A stretch of DNA of 64,000 bases from Planctomycetaceae bacterium (GTDB lineage: Bacteria > Planctomycetota > Planctomycetia > Planctomycetales > Planctomycetaceae). The position numbers were made by a program, and so were the translations under genes. Below, piece by piece: positions 19,294-27,631 of this stretch. The first letter of the stretch is position 1. Each line of letters opens with the position of its first letter. The stretch spans positions 124,001-188,000 of the forward strand of contig JAWKTX010000006.1 in assembly GCA_041398825.1 (NCBI GenBank). Reading direction: 5' to 3'. A model generated the notes under the pieces. The model was given only the letters and a program-made list of their open reading frames with translations, made no database searches and had not been told where the DNA came from.

Positions 19294-21549
19294 ATGACGT
19301 TTCTGAATACATCGTTGCTGGCTGGCGCCGCCGCATTCGCAATTCCGCTCGTCATCCACATCCTGAACCGCAGCCGTTATCGAACCGTCGAATGGGGTGC
19401 GATGCACCTGCTGGAATCTGTGATCCGGGTGAACCACCGGCGGTTCCGAATGGATCAACTGATCCTGTTGCTGATTCGCTGTGCGATTCCGGCGCTGCTG
19501 GCGTTCTGCCTGGCCCGCCCCGTCCTTACCGGAAGTCGCGTTCTGGAGGGCAACCAGCCCGCTGGCATTGTCATTCTGCTTGACAACAGTTACTCGATGG
19601 ATCGAAGTCGAGGGGTACAGACTCATTTCCAAATGGCAATCGATTCGGCCACGCAAATCATTTCGAATGCACCTCGAGGTTCCCAGTTCAGCGTAATCGC
19701 AATGGGTGGACGCCCAACTCCCTTATTCGACCAGCCGATCTTTGATCAGCAGGCAGCCATCAGTCGCCTGAAGCAGATGGACAGTGGATTTGGTGCGGCT
19801 GACGTCGCATCCTCCTTTGAAGTCGCATCGCAGGTCATCAGCCAAATGACCACAGCCCGGCGCGAACTGATTGTAATCAGTGACTTCCAGCAGAGTGACT
19901 GGAATGCCTACGCAACCGCTGGAAACCGGGGACTCCGGCAGTCTCTGGACAATGCTCCCATTCAGGTCGATCTTCACCTGATGCCGATTGGATTTGCGAC
20001 CACGTTCAAGAAGCGAGATCAGCCATCTTCGGAACTTTCGTCTCAAAAAGCCCCGGCAAACATCTCCGTCGATGGAATTCAGATTGCCAGCCAGGCCATT
20101 GCCGTCGGACAAACAGTGCCCGTTCGAACAGCCATCCACAACCATGGCGATGAAACACAATCTGCAAGAATTATCCTTCGAATCGACGGAAAGCAGACAT
20201 CCGTCACACAGACTTTTCTGGCCGCCGACAGCACATCACAAACACTGCTCACCTGTGAATTCGACACACCCGGTTCGCACGTTGTTGAAGTCGAAGCCAT
20301 CTCAGACGACGACGTCTCCACAGATAACAAGCTGGCAGCCGCGATTACGGTCTGGGAAGATCTCAAAATTGTAATCGTTGATGGTGCGGTGAGCCGTGAA
20401 CCGCTGAAGTCCGAATCAGACTATCTTTCCATTGCACTCACTCCTTTCACATTCGGGCGAGTGCAGTTGGCGGACCTCATTTCAACCCGAACCGTCACGC
20501 TTGAAAATCTGAACAAAGATGCGATCTCTGACGCTCGAGTCGTCATCCTCGCGAATGTATCTCGCCTGAAAGATCAGCAACTGGAGTTCATCACACAATT
20601 TGTCCGCCTCGGAGGCTCACTGCTGGTCACGGCTGGAAATCAGGTGGACTTGAATTGGTATCGGCAGAAATTCTATTCGTCAGGGCAGGGCCCACTTCCT
20701 TTGCCTTTTGGTGAACGACAGGGAACCGCAGCCTCGTCCGAGTCATCGCCGTCCTCCATTCGAAGGATTGCCCGCCAGCATTTCGATCATCCCGCACTGG
20801 ACTTCTTCAATGAACCGTCAAATGGAGATCTTTCGGACGCAATCATTGAGCAATGGTACTCAATAGATATTACTTCTCCTGAAGACATCACTGTCGTGGC
20901 ACGCCTGAACAATGGCGACCCGTTGCTTGTCGAAAAACCCTTCGGGCAGGGAACCGTTTTTCAATTCGCGACGACATGTGATACCGACTGGACAGACCTG
21001 CCGACAAGTTCCGTCTGGGTCCCGTTCGTCCAGCAGATTGCGGTGACGCTTGCCTCTCGCATATCGCCTCCCCGCAACATTGAAACGGGGCAGTCGGCCA
21101 TCCTGATTCTCGATGAGGCTTCTGCTGATACGGCTCCGACGGCCACCGAAACAGATTCTTCGAGCGCCACGATGGTCAGTGTGAGTACTCCCAGCGGCTT
21201 GTCAGAATCTTTGTCGATTCAGACGAATCAAAATCATCGCGCGGTGGAGTTTAACGGAACCCGAAAGCCCGGCATCTACACAATGACCCTGCCATCCGGT
21301 GCCCCGGTGCATTTTGTCGCAACAACGTCACCCGTCGAATCCAGGCTGCAGACAATCTCGGCGGCGCAGCTCAATGATGTCGCCGAAGCACTGGATGCCA
21401 GACTTCCGGGGTCGGCCGCAGAATATCTGAAGCAGGACCAACTGCGTCGTAATGGTCAGGAGATCTGGAAATATGCCCTCGCCCTTCTGCTGGCATTCAT
21501 GGCGTCAGAAACAATCCTTCAGCAGCGGTTTGCGAGGGCCATTCAATGA
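19294..21549 (+). CDS. BatA-domain / von Willebrand factor A membrane protein
   Basis: 751 residues. ATG 19294 is chosen because AGGAG lies 9 nt upstream; the frame runs 18 nt further. The N-terminus matches the BatA (aerotolerance regulator N-terminal) domain: TM helix, then I-P-L-V-I-H-I-L-N-R-S-R-Y and a second TM at about residues 58-76. A VWA domain follows with the MIDAS motif D-N-S-Y-S-M near residue 95. Ig-like and glutamine-amidotransferase-like segments follow (for example L-L-V-T-A-G-N-Q-V-D), and a last TM lies at the C-terminus (Y-A-L-A-L-L-L-A-F-M-A). The next gene overlaps by 4 nt (ATGA). Such pairs are frequent in planctomycetes downstream of MoxR ATPase and DUF58 genes, which are not present here. 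The exact function is unknown. Confidence 0.87.
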   Translation: MTFLNTSLLAGAAAFAIPLVIHILNRSRYRTVEWGAMHLLESVIRVNHRRFRMDQLILLLIRCAIPALLAFCLARPVLTGSRVLEGNQPAGIVILLDNSYSMDRSRGVQTHFQMAIDSATQIISNAPRGSQFSVIAMGGRPTPLFDQPIFDQQAAISRLKQMDSGFGAADVASSFEVASQVISQMTTARRELIVISDFQQSDWNAYATAGNRGLRQSLDNAPIQVDLHLMPIGFATTFKKRDQPSSELSSQKAPANISVDGIQIASQAIAVGQTVPVRTAIHNHGDETQSARIILRIDGKQTSVTQTFLAADSTSQTLLTCEFDTPGSHVVEVEAISDDDVSTDNKLAAAITVWEDLKIVIVDGAVSREPLKSESDYLSIALTPFTFGRVQLADLISTRTVTLENLNKDAISDARVVILANVSRLKDQQLEFITQFVRLGGSLLVTAGNQVDLNWYRQKFYSSGQGPLPLPFGERQGTAASSESSPSSIRRIARQHFDHPALDFFNEPSNGDLSDAIIEQWYSIDITSPEDITVVARLNNGDPLLVEKPFGQGTVFQFATTCDTDWTDLPTSSVWVPFVQQIAVTLASRISPPRNIETGQSAILILDEASADTAPTATETDSSSATMVSVSTPSGLSESLSIQTNQNHRAVEFNGTRKPGIYTMTLPSGAPVHFVATTSPVESRLQTISAAQLNDVAEALDARLPGSAAEYLKQDQLRRNGQEIWKYALALLLAFMASETILQQRFARAIQ

Positions 21550-24401
21550 CAACGCTCCGGTTCATCGGGGAACTGCCGTTATGGTTTGGACTGCTGCTGG
21601 CAATGTGCATCAGCACGGTTTCCTGGCTTTATTATCAGCGTGACTGCAAAGAACTTTCCCGCCGACTTCGATGGATACTTCCGTCTCTTCGGTCGATGGC
21701 GTTCTTTCTGGGAGTCATCGTACTAACGGGGCCGGTCCTGCATCACAAACAGATCACAGGAGAACCAGGCAAAGTCACCATTCTGATCGATCAGTCAGAG
21801 AGCATGTCGCTGCGGGACCGTCACATGTCGCTCAGCCGAAAGTTTCTGATAGCGGAACAACAGGGCTGGCTCAGCAGCGGAGTGGTTGATCACACCGTCC
21901 CGAAAATCATTCAGGGTCTCAACGATGCCGTTCAACAGGCAGGTAACCAGGTTCATTCGCTGCCGCCGGAAGCATCCGTGCTGCCGGAGAGCCTGCAGGA
22001 CCAGAAATCCTCCCGGGAAAGGACGACAGCGATGGACCAGATTCGCCGGAACGCTGCGACCGCCCTGAACGAATTGCCAGTCGAACTGCGCGCATCGTTG
22101 ACCGCTGAGTTGCTTGCCCGGGCCGAACGCCTTGTGAATTCGAATCCGGCACCCATCGCCGCAGATTCGCTCGACGGCCATCAGAAAGCACTCGAAGATG
22201 CCATCGAAACAGCCTATCAGCTTCAGACCGAGATCACCCGGCTGTTTGAAAACCAATTGACAACCCGGATCCAGTCCAGTGACCCTGCGTTAAAGTCCGC
22301 GATCGCAATGTTTGATGAATCGTCGCGGTGGGACCGTCTTATTCAACTCATCAACCGTGACAACGCGGATCTGCTGAAACAATTGAGTGCCGAGCATGAA
22401 GTACAGATCTTTGCAGTAACAAACTCAAAGGCCACCGATGGCCGAACAGGGAAAAGGCTTCTGCCATGGAATACAGTCGATGGCATCCAGCCTGGGCCGA
22501 CGTCTGACAAGCTCGGCGACTTTTCGCCCGTCACAGATCTCGCTACACCACTCAGCCTGAAAGATACGTCCGCCACGGCGACTGATCCGGATGCACAGGC
22601 ACCAGCCCGGGACAACACTCCGAAGTCGACCGTCATTCTGATGACGGATGGTCAGCACAATGCCGGACCGTCGGCAATCCGCGCGGCACAAATTCTGAAA
22701 ACGGAAGGAAGCCATCTGTTCACTGTGGCAGTCGGCGCTGACCAGCCTGCAACCGATCTTGCTGTCACATCAGTGGAACATCCGGATTCCGTTTTCAGAA
22801 CAGATGATGTTCATGGCACTCTCGTCTTAAAAGATCGCATGCCCGCAGGCCAGCCGATGGTCATTGAACTCACCCACGGCAACACAGTCGTCTGGCGTGA
22901 GGAATTGTTGTCGCAAAATCTATCGCAGCGACGCGTCGATTTTCAGTTCAATGCGAAACAGATTGCGGAGTCAGTCCAACAACAATCGGCATCAGATATC
23001 AATCAGCATGTCGTCCCGGTTGAACTGACCGCGAGAATTATTCCACAACGCGACGAAGCAGAAATTCGAAACAATGCCATCACCATGCGATTGGCGCTTG
23101 TGATGCAGAGCCAGCGAATCCTGATTCTGGATGGTCGTTCCCGGTGGGAAACACGCTACCTGCGAAACGTATTCGATCGCGATGAACAATGGTTTGTGAA
23201 CACCGTCATTCCAGGAAATCCCGCGGAGGCGTCGACATTGCCCCGAGGGAAACAGCCCGGCCAGTTCCCTTTATCACGCGACGAACTGTTTGGATATGAC
23301 GTCGTCGTCTTTGGCGATATCTCACCCGAGTTGTTTGAATCGGCGGAATTGAAATGGATTCGTGAATTCGTCGAATTGCGTGGAGGCGGAATTATCTTTA
23401 TCGATGGGCAGCGCCAGTCACTTCGAAGACTCAGTGAAGCTGACCTCCAAAGCCTGCTGCCCATTGAGTGGACCGGGCTGGCAGATGTGACATCGATTCC
23501 CTCTGATTCAAAATGGCAGCTGAATCTCACCGAAGCCGGCTCAGAAGAATCCGCGTTCAGCCTTCAAACCGACGCACAGAACAACAGACAATTCTGGAGC
23601 GAATTGCCCGGACCTCACGTGATCAATCAGGTACTGGCACTACCGGGCAGCACGACGCTCGTTTCTGCCGTGACCGTCGGCAATTCAAATCCGGTTCCGG
23701 CGATCGTCACACGGCAGTTCGGAGCGGGTCGCGTCCTGTATCTGGCCTTCGATGAAACATGGCGGTGGCGTTACAAAGCCGCGGACACCTGGCACCAGAA
23801 AATATGGAACCAGCTTGCACGTATGGTGATGCCGCCCGTCTTTGCATCCAGTGATGAATACCTGTCGATCGATACAGGTGCCGTGAGCTATCAATCCGGT
23901 GCGCCGGTCGATATTCGGATTCGACTGAAAAATCCCGATGGTTCCCCCGCTACAGCGCTCGCCCCCGATGCGTTGCTATCCATCGGGAATCGGATCGTGT
24001 CAGAAGTCTCGCTCACAGAAGACACCCGTGTACCGGGTGTTTATCGCGGCCGGGCAACGGGACTGGCGGATGGCGATTATGAAGTGTCGGTCAGAGCATC
24101 CGGGTTCACACAAGCCGCCCTGAAAGCGCGAGGACGATTTACGGTACTGCCAGTTGTCTCGGGCGAAATGACCGAAACCTCCGCAAACGAATCTCTGCTG
24201 CACCAAATGGCATTCGTTTCAGGTGGTACGTTTCTTCGAGAAGAACAGCTCTCAGAACTTCCAGACCGGTTGAGACCATTCAGCCATGGGAAGATCATCG
24301 AATCAGAAACCGAAATCTGGCAAACCTATTGGTGGTTTTCAGCCATCATCGCACTACTGACTGCAGAATGGGCGTTACGCAAACGTGCGGGCCTTCTTTG
24401 A
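21546..24401 (+). CDS. Large VWA / glutamine-amidotransferase-like membrane protein
   Basis: 951 residues, ATG overlapping the preceding gene's stop by 4 nt, so the two are translationally coupled. Two TM helices at about 9-27 and 48-66 precede a VWA domain with D-Q-S-E-S-M. The VWA contains a long helical insert, and its second half resumes at I-L-M-T-D-G-Q-H-N-A. Further on, V-V-F-G-D-I-S-P-E and G-G-G-I-I-F-I-D-G resemble the class I amidotransferase-like fold found in this family, without evidence of catalysis. A C-terminal TM lies at W-W-F-S-A-I-I-A-L-L-T-A. It probably assembles with the BatA/VWA protein in the membrane; the partner and role are unknown. Confidence 0.84.
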   Translation: MTTLRFIGELPLWFGLLLAMCISTVSWLYYQRDCKELSRRLRWILPSLRSMAFFLGVIVLTGPVLHHKQITGEPGKVTILIDQSESMSLRDRHMSLSRKFLIAEQQGWLSSGVVDHTVPKIIQGLNDAVQQAGNQVHSLPPEASVLPESLQDQKSSRERTTAMDQIRRNAATALNELPVELRASLTAELLARAERLVNSNPAPIAADSLDGHQKALEDAIETAYQLQTEITRLFENQLTTRIQSSDPALKSAIAMFDESSRWDRLIQLINRDNADLLKQLSAEHEVQIFAVTNSKATDGRTGKRLLPWNTVDGIQPGPTSDKLGDFSPVTDLATPLSLKDTSATATDPDAQAPARDNTPKSTVILMTDGQHNAGPSAIRAAQILKTEGSHLFTVAVGADQPATDLAVTSVEHPDSVFRTDDVHGTLVLKDRMPAGQPMVIELTHGNTVVWREELLSQNLSQRRVDFQFNAKQIAESVQQQSASDINQHVVPVELTARIIPQRDEAEIRNNAITMRLALVMQSQRILILDGRSRWETRYLRNVFDRDEQWFVNTVIPGNPAEASTLPRGKQPGQFPLSRDELFGYDVVVFGDISPELFESAELKWIREFVELRGGGIIFIDGQRQSLRRLSEADLQSLLPIEWTGLADVTSIPSDSKWQLNLTEAGSEESAFSLQTDAQNNRQFWSELPGPHVINQVLALPGSTTLVSAVTVGNSNPVPAIVTRQFGAGRVLYLAFDETWRWRYKAADTWHQKIWNQLARMVMPPVFASSDEYLSIDTGAVSYQSGAPVDIRIRLKNPDGSPATALAPDALLSIGNRIVSEVSLTEDTRVPGVYRGRATGLADGDYEVSVRASGFTQAALKARGRFTVLPVVSGEMTETSANESLLHQMAFVSGGTFLREEQLSELPDRLRPFSHGKIIESETEIWQTYWWFSAIIALLTAEWALRKRAGLL

Positions 24402-24598
24402 CGCGACCCAGCCGCGCAAATCGCCGAATGGCTTGCGGAAGAACGCGACAGGATTTCCTGATCGTGGCCGCATTCTGACGATTCCAGCGACGGGACAGCG
24501 AGAATCCGTTAAGCGAATGCAGAGTTGCGAATACAGAGTTGCCAACGCCAGGGGTGAGCAGGGGAATTCATGTTCCCGTCTCCGGCTGATGTTGGCCG

Positions 24599-25339
24599 TT
24601 ACTTTCGAGGTATCCTCAACGACTTGCCAACCTGCAGCTTATCCGGTGCGGAAATACGATCGCGGTTCGCTTCGAAGATCTCCTGAAACCGCGACTGCGA
24701 ACCAAGAAACCGTTCAGCAATGTGAGACAGTGTGTCGCCGTATCGGACCGTGTACTCCTCGAAATCCCCTGCAGGCACTATTCCGACGTCTGCTGCTTTC
24801 GTCTGCTCGAGACCCGGAAACAGTTCCCCATCCGTCTCGGCAGTATCTGCGTTCTTGCTCGGAACCGTGTCTGAGTTCTTCAGCTGAGGCATGAGTGGCG
24901 GGAGCGGGCGATCTTTCAGGCCTTCCCCCATGGCGATGCGGACAGGCTCGCGAGCCGCTGGATCGGTATCAGCACTCTCGGAAGCTTCAATCGACAGCGG
25001 CTCTTCCAAACTGGCCGGCGCCGCAGAATCTGACTTCGCGATTTTCTCCGATATTCCCACGGGGAGCGGCACACCATCATTTCGTGAACTCAAATCTTCT
25101 ACCAGATTCTGAAGAGTCCAGCGTGGAGAATCACCGGAAGAAATTGGAATGTCTTCGGCGGATTCATCGTTCAGGTACACGGAGACATCACGGGCACGCA
25201 ACTGTTCATTCAGCTGCTTTTCTCGGCGCACGGTGGGCACCTCGTCCATCACAAGCGGCTCGTTCCGAAAGAACAAAGCTCCCACGATGCCGATCAGGAG
25301 TATCCCCATCGCAAACCCAATTTTTCGATCAGGATGCAT
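24599..25339 (-). CDS. Membrane-anchored LysM-domain protein
   Basis: 246 residues, ATG 25339. A single N-terminal TM segment (I-G-F-A-M-G-I-L-L-I-G-I-V-G-A-L-F-F) is followed by a long, low-complexity, acidic and proline-rich linker (residues about 40-195). The C-terminal LysM domain at about 196-243 has the typical Y-T-V-R-Y-G-D-T-L-S-H-I-A start and I-S-A-P-D-K-L-Q-V-G-K-S-L-R-I-P end. LysM binds the GlcNAc chains of peptidoglycan, so the protein probably tethers the membrane to the cell wall or acts as a scaffold. It converges with the VWA operon. Confidence 0.88.
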   Translation of the reverse strand: MHPDRKIGFAMGILLIGIVGALFFRNEPLVMDEVPTVRREKQLNEQLRARDVSVYLNDESAEDIPISSGDSPRWTLQNLVEDLSSRNDGVPLPVGISEKIAKSDSAAPASLEEPLSIEASESADTDPAAREPVRIAMGEGLKDRPLPPLMPQLKNSDTVPSKNADTAETDGELFPGLEQTKAADVGIVPAGDFEEYTVRYGDTLSHIAERFLGSQSRFQEIFEANRDRISAPDKLQVGKSLRIPRK

Positions 25340-25419
25340 GTCGACGCTTCTGGCGGATTGACTTCAAAAGTACAGACCGGCGATAACCGCCGATCTGTTG
25401 ACACAACGTCGGTTTCGTC

Positions 25420-25617
25420 TCAACCCAGTGACCGCTTGAGGAAACTCACGATGGATTCGCCACCTCCCCAAAGATACGGTCCGGTTGTAGCGATCAGGAA
25501 ACACCACGACCCGCCATTGATGCCGATCTGCCGAGTCCAATCGTTTTCCCGCGAGAATTCGTCACCATTTTCATTCAGGAAAAGTGAATTCCCACACCTC
25601 AGCGGTTCGATCCTCAC
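25420..25617 (-). CDS. Possible small hypothetical protein
   Basis: 65 residues beginning with GTG. It has a hydrophobic middle (S-W-C-F-L-I-A-T-T-G-P-Y-L-W-G-G-G) and a basic C-terminus. No family is recognised and no ribosome site is clear. The residue mix is protein-like rather than random, but this could easily be chance. It would lie downstream of nothing and upstream of the LysM gene's promoter region on the opposite side. Confidence 0.25.
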   Translation of the reverse strand: MRIEPLRCGNSLFLNENGDEFSRENDWTRQIGINGGSWCFLIATTGPYLWGGGESIVSFLKRSLG

Positions 25618-25737
25618 TGCGTGACGTTGGAAGAGCGTCGCACAATAGTTTCCAGTGGATCAGGTCAATCCTGACCACGAAGCCAATGCCTCGAGGGGAC
25701 GCATCACCAAACTCGGGATTCAGGAAACGAAGAAAGA

Positions 25738-25766
25738 ACTCACCGGTACCCCGGTGAGTTTTTTTT
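25738..25766 (+). terminator. Strong Rho-independent terminator
   Basis: A 9-bp stem ACTCACCGG/CCGGTGAGT with the tetraloop TACC is followed by eight T residues (25759-25766). It points rightward. The nearest upstream plus-strand gene ends more than 1.3 kb away, so it most probably ends a short untranslated RNA or an unseen small gene. Confidence 0.8.
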
Positions 25767-25889
25767 GTTCACAGGCGGCTCTCAACATTGCGTCACGCAC
25801 CATACTGGACGACGATTGCCGGACTTCGATAAGTTGCATCGCAAGTCTTTCCCCCAAAATTTCACCGGCATCGTGCCACAGTTCGTTCC

Positions 25890-26588
25890 ATGCAGACAAC
25901 CGTTTTCTGTATCGCAGGTCTCCTGATTGGCGGTATCCCTTTTGGGTACCTTGTGGGCCGTGTTGTGCTGAAAGACGACATTCGTCGGCACGGCAGTGGA
26001 AATATCGGCGCGACAAATGTTGGCCGCGTGCTGGGCTGGAAATGGGGAAGTCTGGTTCTGGTCCTTGATGCACTGAAAGGGCTGATTCCCACGCTCACAG
26101 CCCGCTTTATGGGAGACGACCTGGCTTTTTCCGGGGTAATCGATGATCTGCAGCAATCCGCATCCTCCCACAGACTCATCAATCTCGCTCTCGCAACAGG
26201 CGTGTGTGCGATCATCGGCCACATGTATCCGGTGTATCTGAAACTACGAGGTGGCAAGGGGGTTGCAACAGCGCTGGGGGTCGTGCTGGTCGTGGCTCCC
26301 TGGGCCAGTCTTGCCGGATTGTGCGCTTTTGCAATCGTCGTCGGAATGTCTCGAATCGTGGCCCTGGCGTCGATCTGCGCGGCGGCCGCTTTTGCAATCG
26401 CTCAACTCTGGATGATTGGCAGTTCCGCGTTTCGCCCGGACGCACTACCACTGACACTTTTTTCGATTGGGGTGCCCGGTCTGATCATCTGGCGGCATCG
26501 TTCAAACATCCTCCGGCTATTGCGCGGCGATGAAAAAGCGTTCAAGGCTGGTGGAACCCCGGGCCAGGCGGAAACAAGTCCCGAATGA
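25890..26588 (+). CDS. plsY: Glycerol-3-phosphate acyltransferase PlsY
   Basis: 232 residues, an integral membrane protein with about five TM helices. PlsY acylates glycerol-3-phosphate with acyl-phosphate to give lysophosphatidic acid, the first step of phospholipid synthesis. The three family motifs are present: G-S-G-N-I-G-A-T-N-V-G-R near residue 37, the loop K-L-R-G-G-K-G-V-A-T near residue 117, and a later N-I-L-R-L-L-R-G segment. Its stop overlaps the mqnB start by 4 nt (ATGA), so the two are coupled. Confidence 0.96.
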   Translation: MQTTVFCIAGLLIGGIPFGYLVGRVVLKDDIRRHGSGNIGATNVGRVLGWKWGSLVLVLDALKGLIPTLTARFMGDDLAFSGVIDDLQQSASSHRLINLALATGVCAIIGHMYPVYLKLRGGKGVATALGVVLVVAPWASLAGLCAFAIVVGMSRIVALASICAAAAFAIAQLWMIGSSAFRPDALPLTLFSIGVPGLIIWRHRSNILRLLRGDEKAFKAGGTPGQAETSPE

Positions 26589-27253
26589 GCGATCTCCTGA
26601 TTCTGATTCCGACCGAGTATGAAGCGCAGACGCTTGTCCCAGCTCTGCCATCGTCGTGTCTCCCACCGAACACAATCACTGAAATCTGCGGATTCGGTCC
26701 CGTTGCCGCTGGCATCAGAACGGCTCAGTTGCTTGCCCGGCATGGGCCACGCCAATGTATTCTCGCAGGCATCGCCGGCCGATACTCGCCACACCTGGAG
26801 ATCGGGGCTGCCTATAGCTTCAGTTCCAGCAGCCTGACCGGGATCGGCGCTGGTTCGGGGAGCGAGTTTCGTTCCGCGACAGAAATGGGCTGGAAGCAGT
26901 GGCAGGTATCTGCGGAAATCCCGAACGAAGACATGTTTGCCCTGTCGCAACCGAAAGGGATTGCTGAAGCGGGTCTTCTGCTCACCGTTTGTGCCGCTGC
27001 CGCAACGGCTGATGAAGTCCGACAACGCCTGAACTACTATCCCGAAGCCGTCGCAGAAGATATGGAAGGCTATGCAGTCGCCATGGCCTGCTATGCCGCG
27101 AATGTGACCGTCAGCATCGTCAGAGGAATCTCCAATCAGGCCGGAAACCGTGATCAAAGCCACTGGAAAACCAAAGAGGCCCTTGTGTCGGTGGCACAAG
27201 CGTTGGGCTCCTGCCTGCGACAGCCCATACCGGAGCCAACATCACCAGAGTAG
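26585..27253 (+). CDS. mqnB: Futalosine hydrolase-like nucleosidase
   Basis: 222 residues of the PNP/UDP nucleosidase superfamily. G-F-G-P-V-A-A-G-I near residue 37 and I-L-A-G-I-A-G form the phosphate/ribose-binding strands. E-D-M-E-G-Y-A holds the Met-Glu pair that binds ribose. S-N-Q-A-G-N-R-D-Q-S-H-W, with the Asp acting as general acid and the trailing Trp, is characteristic of MqnB rather than MTA/SAH nucleosidase. MqnB cleaves futalosine, in the alternative menaquinone pathway. No other mqn gene lies next to it, but a UbiX-like gene is present at 59481. MTA/SAH nucleosidase is the main alternative. Confidence 0.83.
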   Translation: MSDLLILIPTEYEAQTLVPALPSSCLPPNTITEICGFGPVAAGIRTAQLLARHGPRQCILAGIAGRYSPHLEIGAAYSFSSSSLTGIGAGSGSEFRSATEMGWKQWQVSAEIPNEDMFALSQPKGIAEAGLLLTVCAAAATADEVRQRLNYYPEAVAEDMEGYAVAMACYAANVTVSIVRGISNQAGNRDQSHWKTKEALVSVAQALGSCLRQPIPEPTSPE

Positions 27254-27631
27254 CACGCTTCGCGAATGACATTTCTGAGAAATTCGCCCCCTGCAGTGGC
27301 TGTGCACCTGCACCGTTCAGATTCGGGACGACGCAGAGAATCTTCTCTCCCGGCTCCTGGCACCAGACTCCTGCCTGCTGCGTTGCTGAGTGCAATTCTC
27401 GCCGGAATCTCTCGGATTTTTAACATTTGAGGCGTCCGAGGTCAGAGAATCTGCCCCTAATCGCCCCGTGCCGCCTTCCGTCCAACGTGCAGAGGTGGGT
27501 ACCATGCCGCGGCTTTCCGGCTCTTAATAGCTGCGGATTTCCAGTGCGGTCGACCATCGACGCTGCCGTGATGCTGTCTTGAATCGAATGAATCAGGTTC
27601 CTCGTGCCGGGCTCCCTGGGTGATTTTCCAA
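27254..27631. other. Intergenic region upstream of typA
   Basis: These 378 bases hold no ORF that I trust and no tRNA. The typA promoter and leader should be here. No clear hairpin or riboswitch is visible. Confidence 0.4.

Larger units (their letters stand above)
25340..25889. other. Intergenic gap between lysM gene and plsY
   Basis: These 550 bases contain a possible 65-residue minus-strand ORF (25420-25617) and a strong plus-strand terminator (25738-25766), both listed separately. Nothing else is evident. The terminator has no obvious plus-strand gene in front of it, which leaves room for a small RNA starting after about 25600. Confidence 0.45.
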
